IMG/VR virus record: IMGVR_UViG_3300027896_000159 | Span: 1-29,302 of that record | DNA length: 29,302 bases | Origin: a virus | Reading direction: 5' to 3' (one strand) | In this document: positions 6,029 to 14,563 of the stretch, piece after piece | Layout of the letters: every line of letters begins with the position of its first letter | How positions within the stretch are numbered: the stretch's first letter is position 1 | Made by a program: the position numbers and the translations under genes | Notes under the pieces: model-generated | What the model was told of the DNA's origin: nothing | Databases searched by the model: none | Seen by the model: only the letters and a program-made list of their open reading frames with translations

Positions 6029-6442
6029 ATGAACTATGATTCGTTCAATAAAGCCAGAAGTATTGCCATTGTAGGCTTCGTCGTCATTGTAATATTTACG
6101 ATTATAATGGTGATTCTTACCGGGAATAGTGGAGCAGCCGATATGGTATTGAGTGACAATACTCCATTAACTTCCCCAAGTTTTCTTGATTGGATACAAA
6201 ATAATTCTTCTTCTTTACTTGCTGCTGCTTTAGGGATTAGTGAGACTCTTGCTCATATTCCTGGAATTAAATCGAATTCCATTACTCAGTTGATTTGCCG
6301 GATTATTATTTTTCTGGCTAGAGTAAAAGGAAACGAAGGGGAGCAGATACAAAAAGAGTGGGAAAAGTCTTTGGTTGATCCTGGACAGAACCCTTCAAAT
6401 TGTAAAGACATTGGAAAAGTAGCTGGGGAACCAAACAAATGA
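6029..6442 (+). CDS. Small membrane protein (possible holin-like)
   Basis: 137 aa with an excellent ribosome-binding site (AAGGAG). Residues about 11-31 (SIAIVGFVVIVIFTIIMVIL) form a clear transmembrane helix. A second moderately hydrophobic region (SSSLLAAALGISETLAHIPGI, about 60-80) matches a motif I recall from small phage membrane proteins (LSE.LA.IPG.K.NSI.QL). The C-terminus is hydrophilic. It could be a holin, because the endolysin needs one and no other classical holin is seen, but the evidence is only topology. It overlaps the portal start by four bases (ATGA). Confidence 0.55.
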   Translation: MNYDSFNKARSIAIVGFVVIVIFTIIMVILTGNSGAADMVLSDNTPLTSPSFLDWIQNNSSSLLAAALGISETLAHIPGIKSNSITQLICRIIIFLARVKGNEGEQIQKEWEKSLVDPGQNPSNCKDIGKVAGEPNK

Positions 6443-8274
6443 CCAAGCTTGTTCGTACAAATTTCTCTAATGCGATGTTCACTTCTCCAACTGGCGGACA
6501 GTTGGGTTCAGGGGATCGTGCTGCTTGGTCTTCGATGCCGACTTATTCAGGCAATCCATATGACAGCAACGACTTTGTTTTTCGCTGGAGACAGTTTGTC
6601 CATTTGTATGAGACGAGTTGGGAAGCCAGAAAGATAATTAGGATTATCCCGGAAGATGCTTTGAGAAAATCATGGATTATTGAAGATTTGCCAGAAGAAA
6701 TGGCCAAACCTATTCAGATTCATCTTGAAAGACTTCGTTTTGCAGATATTTTGAAACGGTCGATGATGTTAGAGCGTCTACTTGGCGGCTGTCTTACTTT
6801 TATGGGACTTGATTCCAATAAAGATGATCCAAGTGAGGCGTACGATATTAGAACTGGCAGCAGATTGAGATTTTTCAATGCAATCCCGGTTAGTAGGATA
6901 AGCAAACAACGTTGGGATACCAATCCACTTTCTCCTAATTACATGAGGGCCAGCCAGTATATGATTAATGGCCAGACTGTTGATGTAAGTCGGATGTTGG
7001 TCTGGGATGGTGATCCATTATTTGACTCTTATGATTTTGCCCTTACAAATTTTCGTGCTAACCTTGCTGGATTTGGTCCTTCCAAGCTCGCTCCTTTATG
7101 GGATGATATTGTTAGAGCAGTTGGGGCAAGACACGCCAGTTATCAGTTGATTCAGATGAGTAATGCCATTGTAGCTGCTGTTGATGGACTTCAGGATCTT
7201 CAGGCAACAAGAAATGGAAAACAGGCTCTTGAACTTGTAAAGGACATTGCAAATCAAATTGGGTTATATCGGGCAGCAGTAATTGATCGGGAAAAGGTAA
7301 CAATTACTCAACAGGCAGCATCTTTTGGGAGTGTCCCTGAATTGCTCCTTCTTTATGTTCAAATTCTTTCTGCCGGTTCTGATATTCCTGCTTGTCGTTT
7401 TCTTGGTCAAGCTCCTGGGGGATTGAGTACAGATGACAGTAGTGGAAAAGAAAATTATTATAACGTCATTGACGCCATCCAGCATCAACAAATTGAACCA
7501 AAGATCAGAAAAGTATATGATGTCGTTGGATATGAGTTGTTTCCCGGTCAATGGCAGAAAGCACGTGATGAATTTATTGTCAAATTTCCGCCGATGTGGA
7601 ATCAGACTGAGCTGGAAGAAGCCCAGACTGCAACGGCCAGGCTCGACAATGTTATGAAGTTAGTTCAAGCCGGATTAATGAGTGATCCTCATGCGCTTGA
7701 AGAGATAAACGCAAAAAATATTCTTTCCGTGAATTTGGATGATACTGATCTTCAAAACTTACAAGACGTAAGAGAAGAGCAAAAATCGCTTTCTATGCCA
7801 GATCAAGGGGAAGACTCCAGTTTTAATAAATCGAACGAATTTGAAAGCAAAGAATCGCAAACAAGTGGTAATAATCAGTCTACTGCTACCAAGGAAGTTA
7901 GAAACTTACGGAAGTCTTTCTATTTTAAGAATGCAGACCGGATTTCGTTGTTGATCAAAGCAGCTGGATATGATCCGGAAGTGTTTGATCATGAGCAATT
8001 TCGAGCTGGTTATACAACAGAGCAAGAACATTCTGATGTGACTCATGGAGATCCAGTTGAAGTGGCGAAGATTGTGTTGGCTCATTTGACAGAGAAACCG
8101 GACTATTATTTATTATTGAAAGAGTATGTGGAAAATGTCACTCCAACAGAAGAATTGAAATCGTTGTTTGCTTCTTTATCAACGGTCCAAGTTCAAGAAG
8201 TATATGAACAATGGTTAAAAGAGAATGAAGTTAAATCCACCAAAACAAACAAAAGAACGAGGAAACCGAAATGA
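6439..8274 (+). CDS. Portal protein (DUF1073-type) with DUF5661-like C-terminal domain
   Basis: 611 aa. Residues about 40-430 follow the DUF1073 portal pattern: ...ARKIIRIIPEDALRKSW, a central core with LVWDGDPL and GFGPSKLAPLWDDI, and SAGSDIPACRFLGQAPGGLS. The portal is the dodecameric DNA entry ring at one vertex, and the gene follows the terminase genes as expected. After a low-complexity linker (about 455-485), residues about 505-567 carry F..EQFRAGYTTEQEHSDV and VEVAKIVLAHLTEKPDYY, resembling DUF5661, a domain of unknown function. The C-terminal tail is Lys/Thr-rich. The fused domain may be a capsid-interior module. Confidence 0.88.
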   Translation: MTKLVRTNFSNAMFTSPTGGQLGSGDRAAWSSMPTYSGNPYDSNDFVFRWRQFVHLYETSWEARKIIRIIPEDALRKSWIIEDLPEEMAKPIQIHLERLRFADILKRSMMLERLLGGCLTFMGLDSNKDDPSEAYDIRTGSRLRFFNAIPVSRISKQRWDTNPLSPNYMRASQYMINGQTVDVSRMLVWDGDPLFDSYDFALTNFRANLAGFGPSKLAPLWDDIVRAVGARHASYQLIQMSNAIVAAVDGLQDLQATRNGKQALELVKDIANQIGLYRAAVIDREKVTITQQAASFGSVPELLLLYVQILSAGSDIPACRFLGQAPGGLSTDDSSGKENYYNVIDAIQHQQIEPKIRKVYDVVGYELFPGQWQKARDEFIVKFPPMWNQTELEEAQTATARLDNVMKLVQAGLMSDPHALEEINAKNILSVNLDDTDLQNLQDVREEQKSLSMPDQGEDSSFNKSNEFESKESQTSGNNQSTATKEVRNLRKSFYFKNADRISLLIKAAGYDPEVFDHEQFRAGYTTEQEHSDVTHGDPVEVAKIVLAHLTEKPDYYLLLKEYVENVTPTEELKSLFASLSTVQVQEVYEQWLKENEVKSTKTNKRTRKPK

Positions 8275-8561
8275 AAAACTTACTTACAACATTAATTATT
8301 GGACTTTTGCTTGTCATAGGACTTTCTAGTTGCTCATACCAACCAGCAATAAACGCAGCCGAGAAAGTAGCACTATCGAATGCAGAAGCAGCTAACGATA
8401 ATCTTCTTCTTGTAAACACTATAGTTATTTGCTCTATGTCGTATCGGACCTTTCTTCGTCACCCGGAAACATGGAGTTGGATAAATCAGATGTGTGCTCC
8501 TGGGGTAAAAGAGAAAACTCCAAATGATCTGCTAACAGTTCCAAAAGATCAGGTTAAATAA
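8271..8561 (+). CDS. Phage lipoprotein (possible lysis accessory/spanin-like)
   Basis: 96 aa. The N-terminus is a lipoprotein signal: MK then a hydrophobic stretch (LLTTLIIGLLLVIG) ending in the lipobox LSSC, with Cys21 as the expected lipidated residue. The mature part contains two more cysteines (CSMSYRTFLRHPETW...MC). It overlaps the portal stop by four bases (ATGA). Phage lipoproteins of this size include outer-membrane spanins, but no partner inner-membrane spanin lies beside it, so that role is only a possibility. Confidence 0.75.
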   Translation: MKNLLTTLIIGLLLVIGLSSCSYQPAINAAEKVALSNAEAANDNLLLVNTIVICSMSYRTFLRHPETWSWINQMCAPGVKEKTPNDLLTVPKDQVK

Positions 8562-8577
8562 ATAAGAGGAATACATT

Positions 8578-9054
8578 ATGTCTCAAGTAATTGATACCGA
8601 GTTTTCATATCAGAAGTTTGGGGACAACTGCTTTCAGCTCACCAGCCGGTTTCAGTTTCATTCCAGGATCGTGACTGGTAACCCTGCGACGATGGCTTTC
8701 ATCCAATATGATGGTGAAGGACTATTTGTCCTTTATCCCGGCTTTTGTTGGGATGGGGCGAGTGACGGAAATCCTCATCAGACGGATAAAGAACTTTGGT
8801 TCTCGATTATGCATGATTGTAAATTCCGATTGTTCCGAGAAGGGTTAATTAATCCGGATGAGTGGTTTACAGTTGCGAACGAGGAAATGGAGGAGGACGC
8901 CAGGAATGTAGGCATTTCTCATTTGGTTGCTGATATTATTGAATTAGCTGTTCAGGAGTTTGGGAAAAAAAATGCATATGGGGGCGAACCTATTCTGATA
9001 GTAAATAGTCATTTGCCGAGAACCATCACTGATATTAAGAACGAGAAAATATGA
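8578..9054 (+). CDS. DUF1353-like protein
   Basis: 158 aa. The segment YPGFCWDGASDG...ELWFSIMHDCKFRLFREGLI resembles the core of the DUF1353 family (GF.tD.AS.P......a.~HD.LY....G), with conserved Asp, Ser and the HD pair present (Asp65 region and MHD). The family is common in phage structural regions; its biochemical role is not established. A weak ribosome-binding site (AAGAGGAA) precedes the ATG. The next gene overlaps by four bases. Confidence 0.6.
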   Translation: MSQVIDTEFSYQKFGDNCFQLTSRFQFHSRIVTGNPATMAFIQYDGEGLFVLYPGFCWDGASDGNPHQTDKELWFSIMHDCKFRLFREGLINPDEWFTVANEEMEEDARNVGISHLVADIIELAVQEFGKKNAYGGEPILIVNSHLPRTITDIKNEKI

Positions 9055-9413
9055 AGCCAGTTGTAATACCACTACCGAATGATACTGCTGGTGATACCTG
9101 GAAAGGTGTGACTATTGGCCCTGTTTTGATAAATGGGTCTCAACCTTCACATCCTTTGGTTTCTTGTTCTTTATGCTTTTATCGTCAGACAGATAATGTT
9201 TTGGCTTATGCCTTTAGAAATGTTCCTGGAAGCGGAGAAGGGACAATAACGATAACTAATGCAAATACTTGGTTGGTAAATATTCCAGTACAGGTATGTC
9301 CTCTTACCCCTGGAAAATATAATTGGTTTTTTGTTGCGGTAGATTCACTTGGAAATCGAGACACTTATTATACCGGAGTGATTGAAATAGGTATAGGATC
9401 GAATAATGGCTGA
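9051..9413 (+). CDS. Beta-rich tail-appendage protein (BppU-N-like)
   Basis: 120 aa, predominantly beta-strand pattern, ending LTPGKYNWFFVAVDSLGNRDTYYTGVIEIG. This ending matches the common layout of a small baseplate/fibre-associated domain in which a strand motif ..pG.Y.y.....s.G....y..G...I closes the fold. It overlaps both neighbours (ATGA with 8578-9054; 8 bp with the collagen-like fibre gene), suggesting stoichiometric co-expression with the fibre. Probable adaptor for the fibre; function inferred from context. Confidence 0.5.
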   Translation: MKPVVIPLPNDTAGDTWKGVTIGPVLINGSQPSHPLVSCSLCFYRQTDNVLAYAFRNVPGSGEGTITITNANTWLVNIPVQVCPLTPGKYNWFFVAVDSLGNRDTYYTGVIEIGIGSNNG

Positions 9414-11667
9414 TTCAATTAACGCCCCCATAACAGAAGAAGTAATAATAATTTCTGCGCCAGTAGTCGTTGGGGAAATTGGAGCGCAAGGAGCGCAAGG
9501 AACTCCTGGCTTAAATGGTTTGCAAGGAATTGATGGTCATTCTCCTGTTGTCGGAATATCAGGGGATCAAATAACAATAGATGGGCAAATTACCGGAGAT
9601 CATCTTACAGGACCACAAGGAATTAAAGGTGATGTAGGACCACAAGGAATTAAAGGTGATGTAGGACCACAAGGAATTAAAGGTGATACAGGACCACAAG
9701 GAATTAAAGGTGATGTAGGACCACAAGGAATTAAAGGTGATGTAGGACCACAAGGAATTAAAGGTGATGTAGGACCACAAGGAATTAAAGGTGATGTAGG
9801 GTCACAAGGAATTAAAGGTGATGTAGGGTCACAAGGAATTAAAGGTGATACAGGACCACAAGGAATTAAAGGTGATACAGGACCACAAGGAATTAAAGGT
9901 GATACAGGACCTCCTGGAACAACTGATTATAATTATCTTACAAATAAACCAACAATCCCGTCTGCCCTATCTGCCTTGTCAGATGATACTAATAATAGAC
10001 GAGTATCAGATACGGAAAAATCAACTTGGAATGGGAAACAAAATCATTCGACCGCTCTTGACAATGTATCGGGGGTAAATACTGGAGATCAAGATCTTTC
10101 TGGATTGGTTTCTAAATCTACTACTGTCAATGGCCATGATCTAAATTCTAACATAACAATTTCCGGATCTGATATTCAAGTTTCTCAGATCGGCACACCT
10201 TCAACGGTTGATACTTTAAGCGATTTTTTCAATTTAGGATGGTCTGCTGGAGTTGTCAGTGGCGGTAATATTACTGATAATGGGGATGGTTCGATAAATA
10301 TTTCTTCCGGAGAGGGCATATTGAGATCATCCGCTGATACTCATGCCCCTATTTACAGTTCAACCTTTTCGGGGATAACTGCTGATTTTCCAGCTGATGG
10401 AGCAACGACATATTATTTTATTGATTATAACGCCGGGTCTTTTGTCATCCGATCGTCAACAATTATTACCTCTTTCAATTGTTTGGACAAATGCCACCTT
10501 TATACAATCAGCAGAGAAGGAACAAATCTATTTATTCTAGACGCTCGCGAGCAAAACGTTGATAGCAATAGGAAGGCCAGAAAACGTAATTATGAGACAG
10601 CTCCTTTTGCACATGCCCCTGGTGGAACAATACTTGGAGCGTCCGGTCTTTTCTTGAGTTTGACGGCCGGTGTCTTTTATTTCAGCTATGTTAGGATTCC
10701 TCATGGAGTTTTTGATACATCCCTGTCAGGCACGACAGTAGATAGGGTGATTATGTCTCACTGGCAAAACGGGTCTGGGGGATGGAATTATTCGGCAACT
10801 GATAAGCAAGTTAACAATCTGAAATATGATGATACAACTGGAACGCTTCACGATCTTGATACTAATCATTTTGGAGTTAGATGGATTTATTTGATTCTTG
10901 GGATAATCCCTAAATTTTCATTTGTTTATGATACTGGGAATTACGCTCTTTTAACAGATGCAAAAAATGCTGGAGTTCCGGCGTCTCTTCCTCCTTCAAT
11001 TTTGACAAATGGGGTACTTGTTGGTAGGTGCATTGTTCAAAAATCAGCATCCTCATTATCAGATGTTTCATCATCTTTTAACGTTTCATTTGTTCCCAGC
11101 TCTGCGAGCTTGCCTTCGGTTGCAGGTGCAAATGGCCAGGTGCAGTACAATCTCAATGGCGTTCTTGCTGCTGATGCACAATTTACCTGGGATAGTGTAT
11201 CTGAATCACTAAATATCAGCGGTGCAACTATTCTTACTGATAATCCAGTGGCGATATCAGGGGCATCAACTAGTGGATTCCTTCAGGTAAATTTACAGAA
11301 TAGAACAGCAACCGACTCGGCAGATTATGTAATAACTGCTGACCTTGGGAATAATAATGCTCTTTATGCTGACCTTGGTATCGGCAATTCAAATTACTCT
11401 TCATCGGTATGGGATGCAGTTGTTCCGTATGATACCTATCTGTTCGGAGATGGGGGAAATGTAGTCCTCGCCTCTTTGTCGGTTGGAAAAAAGATTAATC
11501 ATTATATTGCACAAACAGAACACGAAATTCATCCTGCTGATTTGGTGGTTTCCATGGATGTTAACGGAATTGACCTTCCAGCAGGGAAACATTACCGGGA
11601 AAATGGATTGAGCATGAAGGCTTATATTGCAGCAATGTCAACTTCAATGGCTATGGGTGGATTTTAA
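9406..11667 (+). CDS. Collagen-like tail fibre / appendage protein
   Basis: 753 aa. A short N-terminal segment is followed by Gly-X-Y triplets from about residue 24 (GEIGAQGAQGTPGLNG), then eleven near-identical 9-residue units GPQGIKGD[V/T] (residues about 69-167) and PPG. Such segments form trimeric triple helices in phage fibres. The rest is beta-rich, typical of receptor-binding or appendage proteins: LTNKPTIPSALSALSDDTNN then STWNGKQNHSTALDNVSGVN, a common phage fibre linker, then a large domain to the C-terminus. Inferred location: virion surface fibre. It ends in TAATG overlapping the next gene. No chaperone domain was recognised. Confidence 0.82.
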   Translation: MADSINAPITEEVIIISAPVVVGEIGAQGAQGTPGLNGLQGIDGHSPVVGISGDQITIDGQITGDHLTGPQGIKGDVGPQGIKGDVGPQGIKGDTGPQGIKGDVGPQGIKGDVGPQGIKGDVGPQGIKGDVGSQGIKGDVGSQGIKGDTGPQGIKGDTGPQGIKGDTGPPGTTDYNYLTNKPTIPSALSALSDDTNNRRVSDTEKSTWNGKQNHSTALDNVSGVNTGDQDLSGLVSKSTTVNGHDLNSNITISGSDIQVSQIGTPSTVDTLSDFFNLGWSAGVVSGGNITDNGDGSINISSGEGILRSSADTHAPIYSSTFSGITADFPADGATTYYFIDYNAGSFVIRSSTIITSFNCLDKCHLYTISREGTNLFILDAREQNVDSNRKARKRNYETAPFAHAPGGTILGASGLFLSLTAGVFYFSYVRIPHGVFDTSLSGTTVDRVIMSHWQNGSGGWNYSATDKQVNNLKYDDTTGTLHDLDTNHFGVRWIYLILGIIPKFSFVYDTGNYALLTDAKNAGVPASLPPSILTNGVLVGRCIVQKSASSLSDVSSSFNVSFVPSSASLPSVAGANGQVQYNLNGVLAADAQFTWDSVSESLNISGATILTDNPVAISGASTSGFLQVNLQNRTATDSADYVITADLGNNNALYADLGIGNSNYSSSVWDAVVPYDTYLFGDGGNVVLASLSVGKKINHYIAQTEHEIHPADLVVSMDVNGIDLPAGKHYRENGLSMKAYIAAMSTSMAMGGF
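9610..9906 (+). repeat. Eleven tandem 27-bp repeats encoding GPQGIKGDV/T
   Basis: Eleven in-frame copies of a 27-bp unit (begins GGACCACAAGGAATTAAAGG) cover 297 bp inside the fibre gene. The copies are almost identical at DNA level; the variation is mainly GTA versus ACA at the last codon and TCA for CCA in units 8 and 9. The low silent divergence implies recent expansion or homogenisation, so copy number is likely to vary. Confidence 0.95.
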
Positions 11668-12905
11668 TGATACGGACAGATTATACATTCAACGCGGCTG
11701 CAAAGACGATCACTTTTGCAAATCCAGTCATTGAAGAAAATATTGGGGTTATTGCGAATAAAGATCGTGGAGTGCTGATCTACAACTCGTTCGATTCTGC
11801 TGCCATCGGAACCCTCACTGGCCAGGTTCTTACGTTATCATATGATACCACGGGGCATTCAAACTCTGATACCCTACAGATATTCTATAGTGAATCGTCG
11901 AAGCATGTCACCGTTGATAACTCTGGAACAGATATAAAAATCAGTCTCGACAATGAGACAATAACAACAGTCGAGAAGACCGCGCAGTCGGCAATGACCA
12001 GCGATTCACCTACTTTCATGGTCATTACAGGAGATCCCTCTGGAGATTTTGCGGGAGTGGATTTGCTTGAACAGGTTATGACTGATCAATCTGGACTTGG
12101 ATTGAATGTAAAAATAATTTCCGGTATGGGTCGGGTAGATCAGACAGGGGCTCTAATGTGGTCTGATGCTCCAGTACCAATTACTCTCGCCGGCGTGACA
12201 GGCGGAGTATTCCTGATTGATACGAGCGGTTATGAATCCCTTAATATCACTAGTGGTACTAGCTTTGCTGGGAATGTTACGGCAGGTGATGATTTGTCAC
12301 TACCTTTTCAGGTCTTGACTGGATGCCCTCGCGTTCTTGGGGCTTTGACTTCAGCTATTGCTGCATCTTCTGGATACTCATTCCCAGCGATTGCTAGGTG
12401 GATAAAGATAACCCTAACTGCAGGTGGAACAGCTACGGCATTTCTCAGGCAGCAGGCCTGGAACGGATCATATACAACGAGTGTTCCGACAGCAAATGCG
12501 AACAATAATATTACTCAGTTTGGTTCAACAAATATTGTTAATGCTGGTGTTGCCGGCATTCCTTCAGTTGGTGGAAATATAGCTCCAGGAACAGCGGCAA
12601 CTGTAAATCCAGTACCGGTAGGAGGTGTGGATTCAACCAACCTTACTAGGAGATTTTTAACTGATACTTCTGGTAGACAGATTGTAAACATACAGGGGGC
12701 TTTAGTAAACCAGAATGCTTTTGCCGTAAATTCAAACCCGGTTCTCGATGTAGGAACAACAGATGGAATTAATCAGTATGAACTCTTATCCCAGATAGTG
12801 CTTGAGCTCCGAATTATGAATCAGCAGATGTTTAACTTTATGGGATATCAAGGGGCCGACACCCCGGACGCATATCGCGCAGATCAGTCATTTATATCAA
12901 TTTAA
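11667..12905 (+). CDS. Virion appendage/fibre protein
   Basis: 412 aa. The first 70 residues (MIRTDYTFNAAAKTITFANP, ...VLTLSYDTTGHSNSDTLQIFY) resemble a domain I recall at the start of many phage appendage proteins (trailing L..dts.hs.sD.LqI.Y). The middle is beta-rich with Gly/Ser/Thr, and the C-terminus (QYELLSQIVLELRIMNQQMF) is helical. It has no enzymatic motif. It is coupled to the fibre gene by TAATG. Inferred to be part of a fibre or spike complex encoded by 9051-13607. Confidence 0.55.
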   Translation: MIRTDYTFNAAAKTITFANPVIEENIGVIANKDRGVLIYNSFDSAAIGTLTGQVLTLSYDTTGHSNSDTLQIFYSESSKHVTVDNSGTDIKISLDNETITTVEKTAQSAMTSDSPTFMVITGDPSGDFAGVDLLEQVMTDQSGLGLNVKIISGMGRVDQTGALMWSDAPVPITLAGVTGGVFLIDTSGYESLNITSGTSFAGNVTAGDDLSLPFQVLTGCPRVLGALTSAIAASSGYSFPAIARWIKITLTAGGTATAFLRQQAWNGSYTTSVPTANANNNITQFGSTNIVNAGVAGIPSVGGNIAPGTAATVNPVPVGGVDSTNLTRRFLTDTSGRQIVNIQGALVNQNAFAVNSNPVLDVGTTDGINQYELLSQIVLELRIMNQQMFNFMGYQGADTPDAYRADQSFISI

Positions 12906-12920
12906 TTTGGAGAAAACAGA

Positions 12921-13607
12921 ATGAATGCAAATGGACAAGTAGGTATACAATCACCATCGTTTCCAGATGGCGCACAGCCGATGGTAAGACTTGATAAGCA
13001 GGGAGGAACGGTAGTATCAGAACTTCACGGTAGGTTTTACGAGCAGGCATATCGTGGCAATCTTTTTTCTTGCGGGCATGCTGGTGCTGTTGCTCTTGCT
13101 TCTCAAAATGCAACTGCAACATCACTGGCAGCAGCTGCACAGCCAATACTCGGTATTTGGAATCCGCAGACCGCACAAGTAAACCTTGTAGTGCTCCAAG
13201 CAGTTTTACAGGATTTCATCAACAATGTTACCTCTGTTGCACCTGGTGCATTTGTTTGGTGTTGGTCAATTGGAAATGCTGGAATTACAACCGGTGGCAC
13301 ACCTTATAATAGAAAAAGTATGGCAGCGGCTGGATCACTGACAAAGACCTTCCTTGGGGCAACTGCTCTTACCGGTCTGACGAACAACTTAGTGATTGTA
13401 GAGGCAGCTGATTTTCCTATCGCATCAGGTTTGTTGACAACAACCGTTGCAGCTGCGACTCCGACCCCTTCGGTCGAGGGTATCCAGAACTTTGATGGAT
13501 CATTGGTTATTCCTCCCGGTGGGGTTTTGGCCCTGATGAATACTCTTTCCGTAACGACTCACTCGGTTATGGGTCGGTTACTCTGGGAAGAAGTGCCGAT
13601 TATCTAA
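12921..13607 (+). CDS. Virion surface/appendage protein
   Basis: 228 aa with a good ribosome-binding site (TTGGAGAAAACAG). The N-terminal GRFYEQAYRGNLFSCGH and the C-terminal GSLVIPPGGVLALMNT...SVMGRLLWEEVP fit a jelly-roll-like virion protein (edge strands with PPGG.LAL). The alanine/threonine-rich middle is also typical of phage surface proteins. No enzymatic motif seen. Together with the three genes before it, it forms an appendage block inserted between the portal and the MuF-like gene. Confidence 0.5.
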   Translation: MNANGQVGIQSPSFPDGAQPMVRLDKQGGTVVSELHGRFYEQAYRGNLFSCGHAGAVALASQNATATSLAAAAQPILGIWNPQTAQVNLVVLQAVLQDFINNVTSVAPGAFVWCWSIGNAGITTGGTPYNRKSMAAAGSLTKTFLGATALTGLTNNLVIVEAADFPIASGLLTTTVAAATPTPSVEGIQNFDGSLVIPPGGVLALMNTLSVTTHSVMGRLLWEEVPII

Positions 13608-13639
13608 TATATAATTGTGAACAGGCTGAAAAGGATAAC

Positions 13640-14563
13640 ATGCCCATCTTACTCAACGACGAACAACTCAGAAAACTATCTCGAATGAGACGTGCTAGAG
13701 TTATGCGAAGCGGAAAGAACACCACTCCACAGTCTGAACGTCAGCTTCGTCGTGAGTTAGATGGGATGTATAAAAGGATTATTTTTCCGGCTGACGAAGC
13801 TTTGTTGGAAATGATAAGAAATGATGCAAGCCTGGAACTGATGACTCAACACATTGACTGGACATTACAACAGGCTCAGGCTTCATACGGATTAGCGGCA
13901 GATGATATTGTGTGGAGATGGATCTTGGCAGTACAGAAAGAAACAAGGGCAAAGATTATAGCAGGACTGCATAACACTCTTGGCGTTGATATGTCAGCCT
14001 TTTATGACCAGGCAGAGATGAAAGAGTTGATGTCTGTCTGGTCGTTGGAGGCAAGTCGGTATATCAGAACAATTCCTTCTGAGCATCTGGGAAAAATTGC
14101 AGAAGCAGTAAGACGAAACTTCACTGGCCAACCGTTCCCGGAAGGACGTTCGCTACTTCAACAGATAAAGGCAATCGGAAGGTTCGAAAAGAACTCACAT
14201 GCAAAACTCATTGCCAGAGACCAGACGAAGAAGGTGAGTTCCAGCCTCAATCAATATCGGCAGACATCGATTGGTATAAGTGAGTACATATGGCGAAATG
14301 TACGGGATCAACGAGTTGTTGGCAATCCTAGTGGTAAGTATCCGACCGGAAGTTCTGCCCATCACGATCACTGGATTATGGAAGGACTTTTGTGCAGATG
14401 GAATGACCCGACTGTATATAGCAAGGATGGAGGAAGGACTTGGTTGAAAAGAACTTCTGATATGCCTAAAGCTCATCCAGGGGAAGAAATATTGTGCCGG
14501 TGTAGTGCTGAGGCTGTGATTGATGTCAAAAAAATAATTGAATTTGCTGGAGGAACGGCATGA
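13640..14563 (+). CDS. MuF-like head morphogenesis protein
   Basis: 307 aa. The C-terminal third shows the MuF/SPP1 gp7 signature: AKLIARDQTKKVSSSLNQYR, a YIWRNVRDQRVV strand, HHDHW, and PGEEILCRCSAEAVI (the paired cysteines and the final strand of the fold). The N-terminal 180 residues are helical. MuF proteins are minor head components, often near the portal, that affect DNA ejection. The preceding AAGG is at good spacing. It overlaps the protease gene by four bases (ATGA). No toxin domain is fused at the C-terminus. Confidence 0.85.
   Translation: MPILLNDEQLRKLSRMRRARVMRSGKNTTPQSERQLRRELDGMYKRIIFPADEALLEMIRNDASLELMTQHIDWTLQQAQASYGLAADDIVWRWILAVQKETRAKIIAGLHNTLGVDMSAFYDQAEMKELMSVWSLEASRYIRTIPSEHLGKIAEAVRRNFTGQPFPEGRSLLQQIKAIGRFEKNSHAKLIARDQTKKVSSSLNQYRQTSIGISEYIWRNVRDQRVVGNPSGKYPTGSSAHHDHWIMEGLLCRWNDPTVYSKDGGRTWLKRTSDMPKAHPGEEILCRCSAEAVIDVKKIIEFAGGTA

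Noticed and set aside
9559-9780. Long open frame on the minus strand across the collagen-like repeats
   Set aside because: It is a by-product of the 27-bp repeat having no stop in that frame; it only repeats one short peptide and has no start signals.
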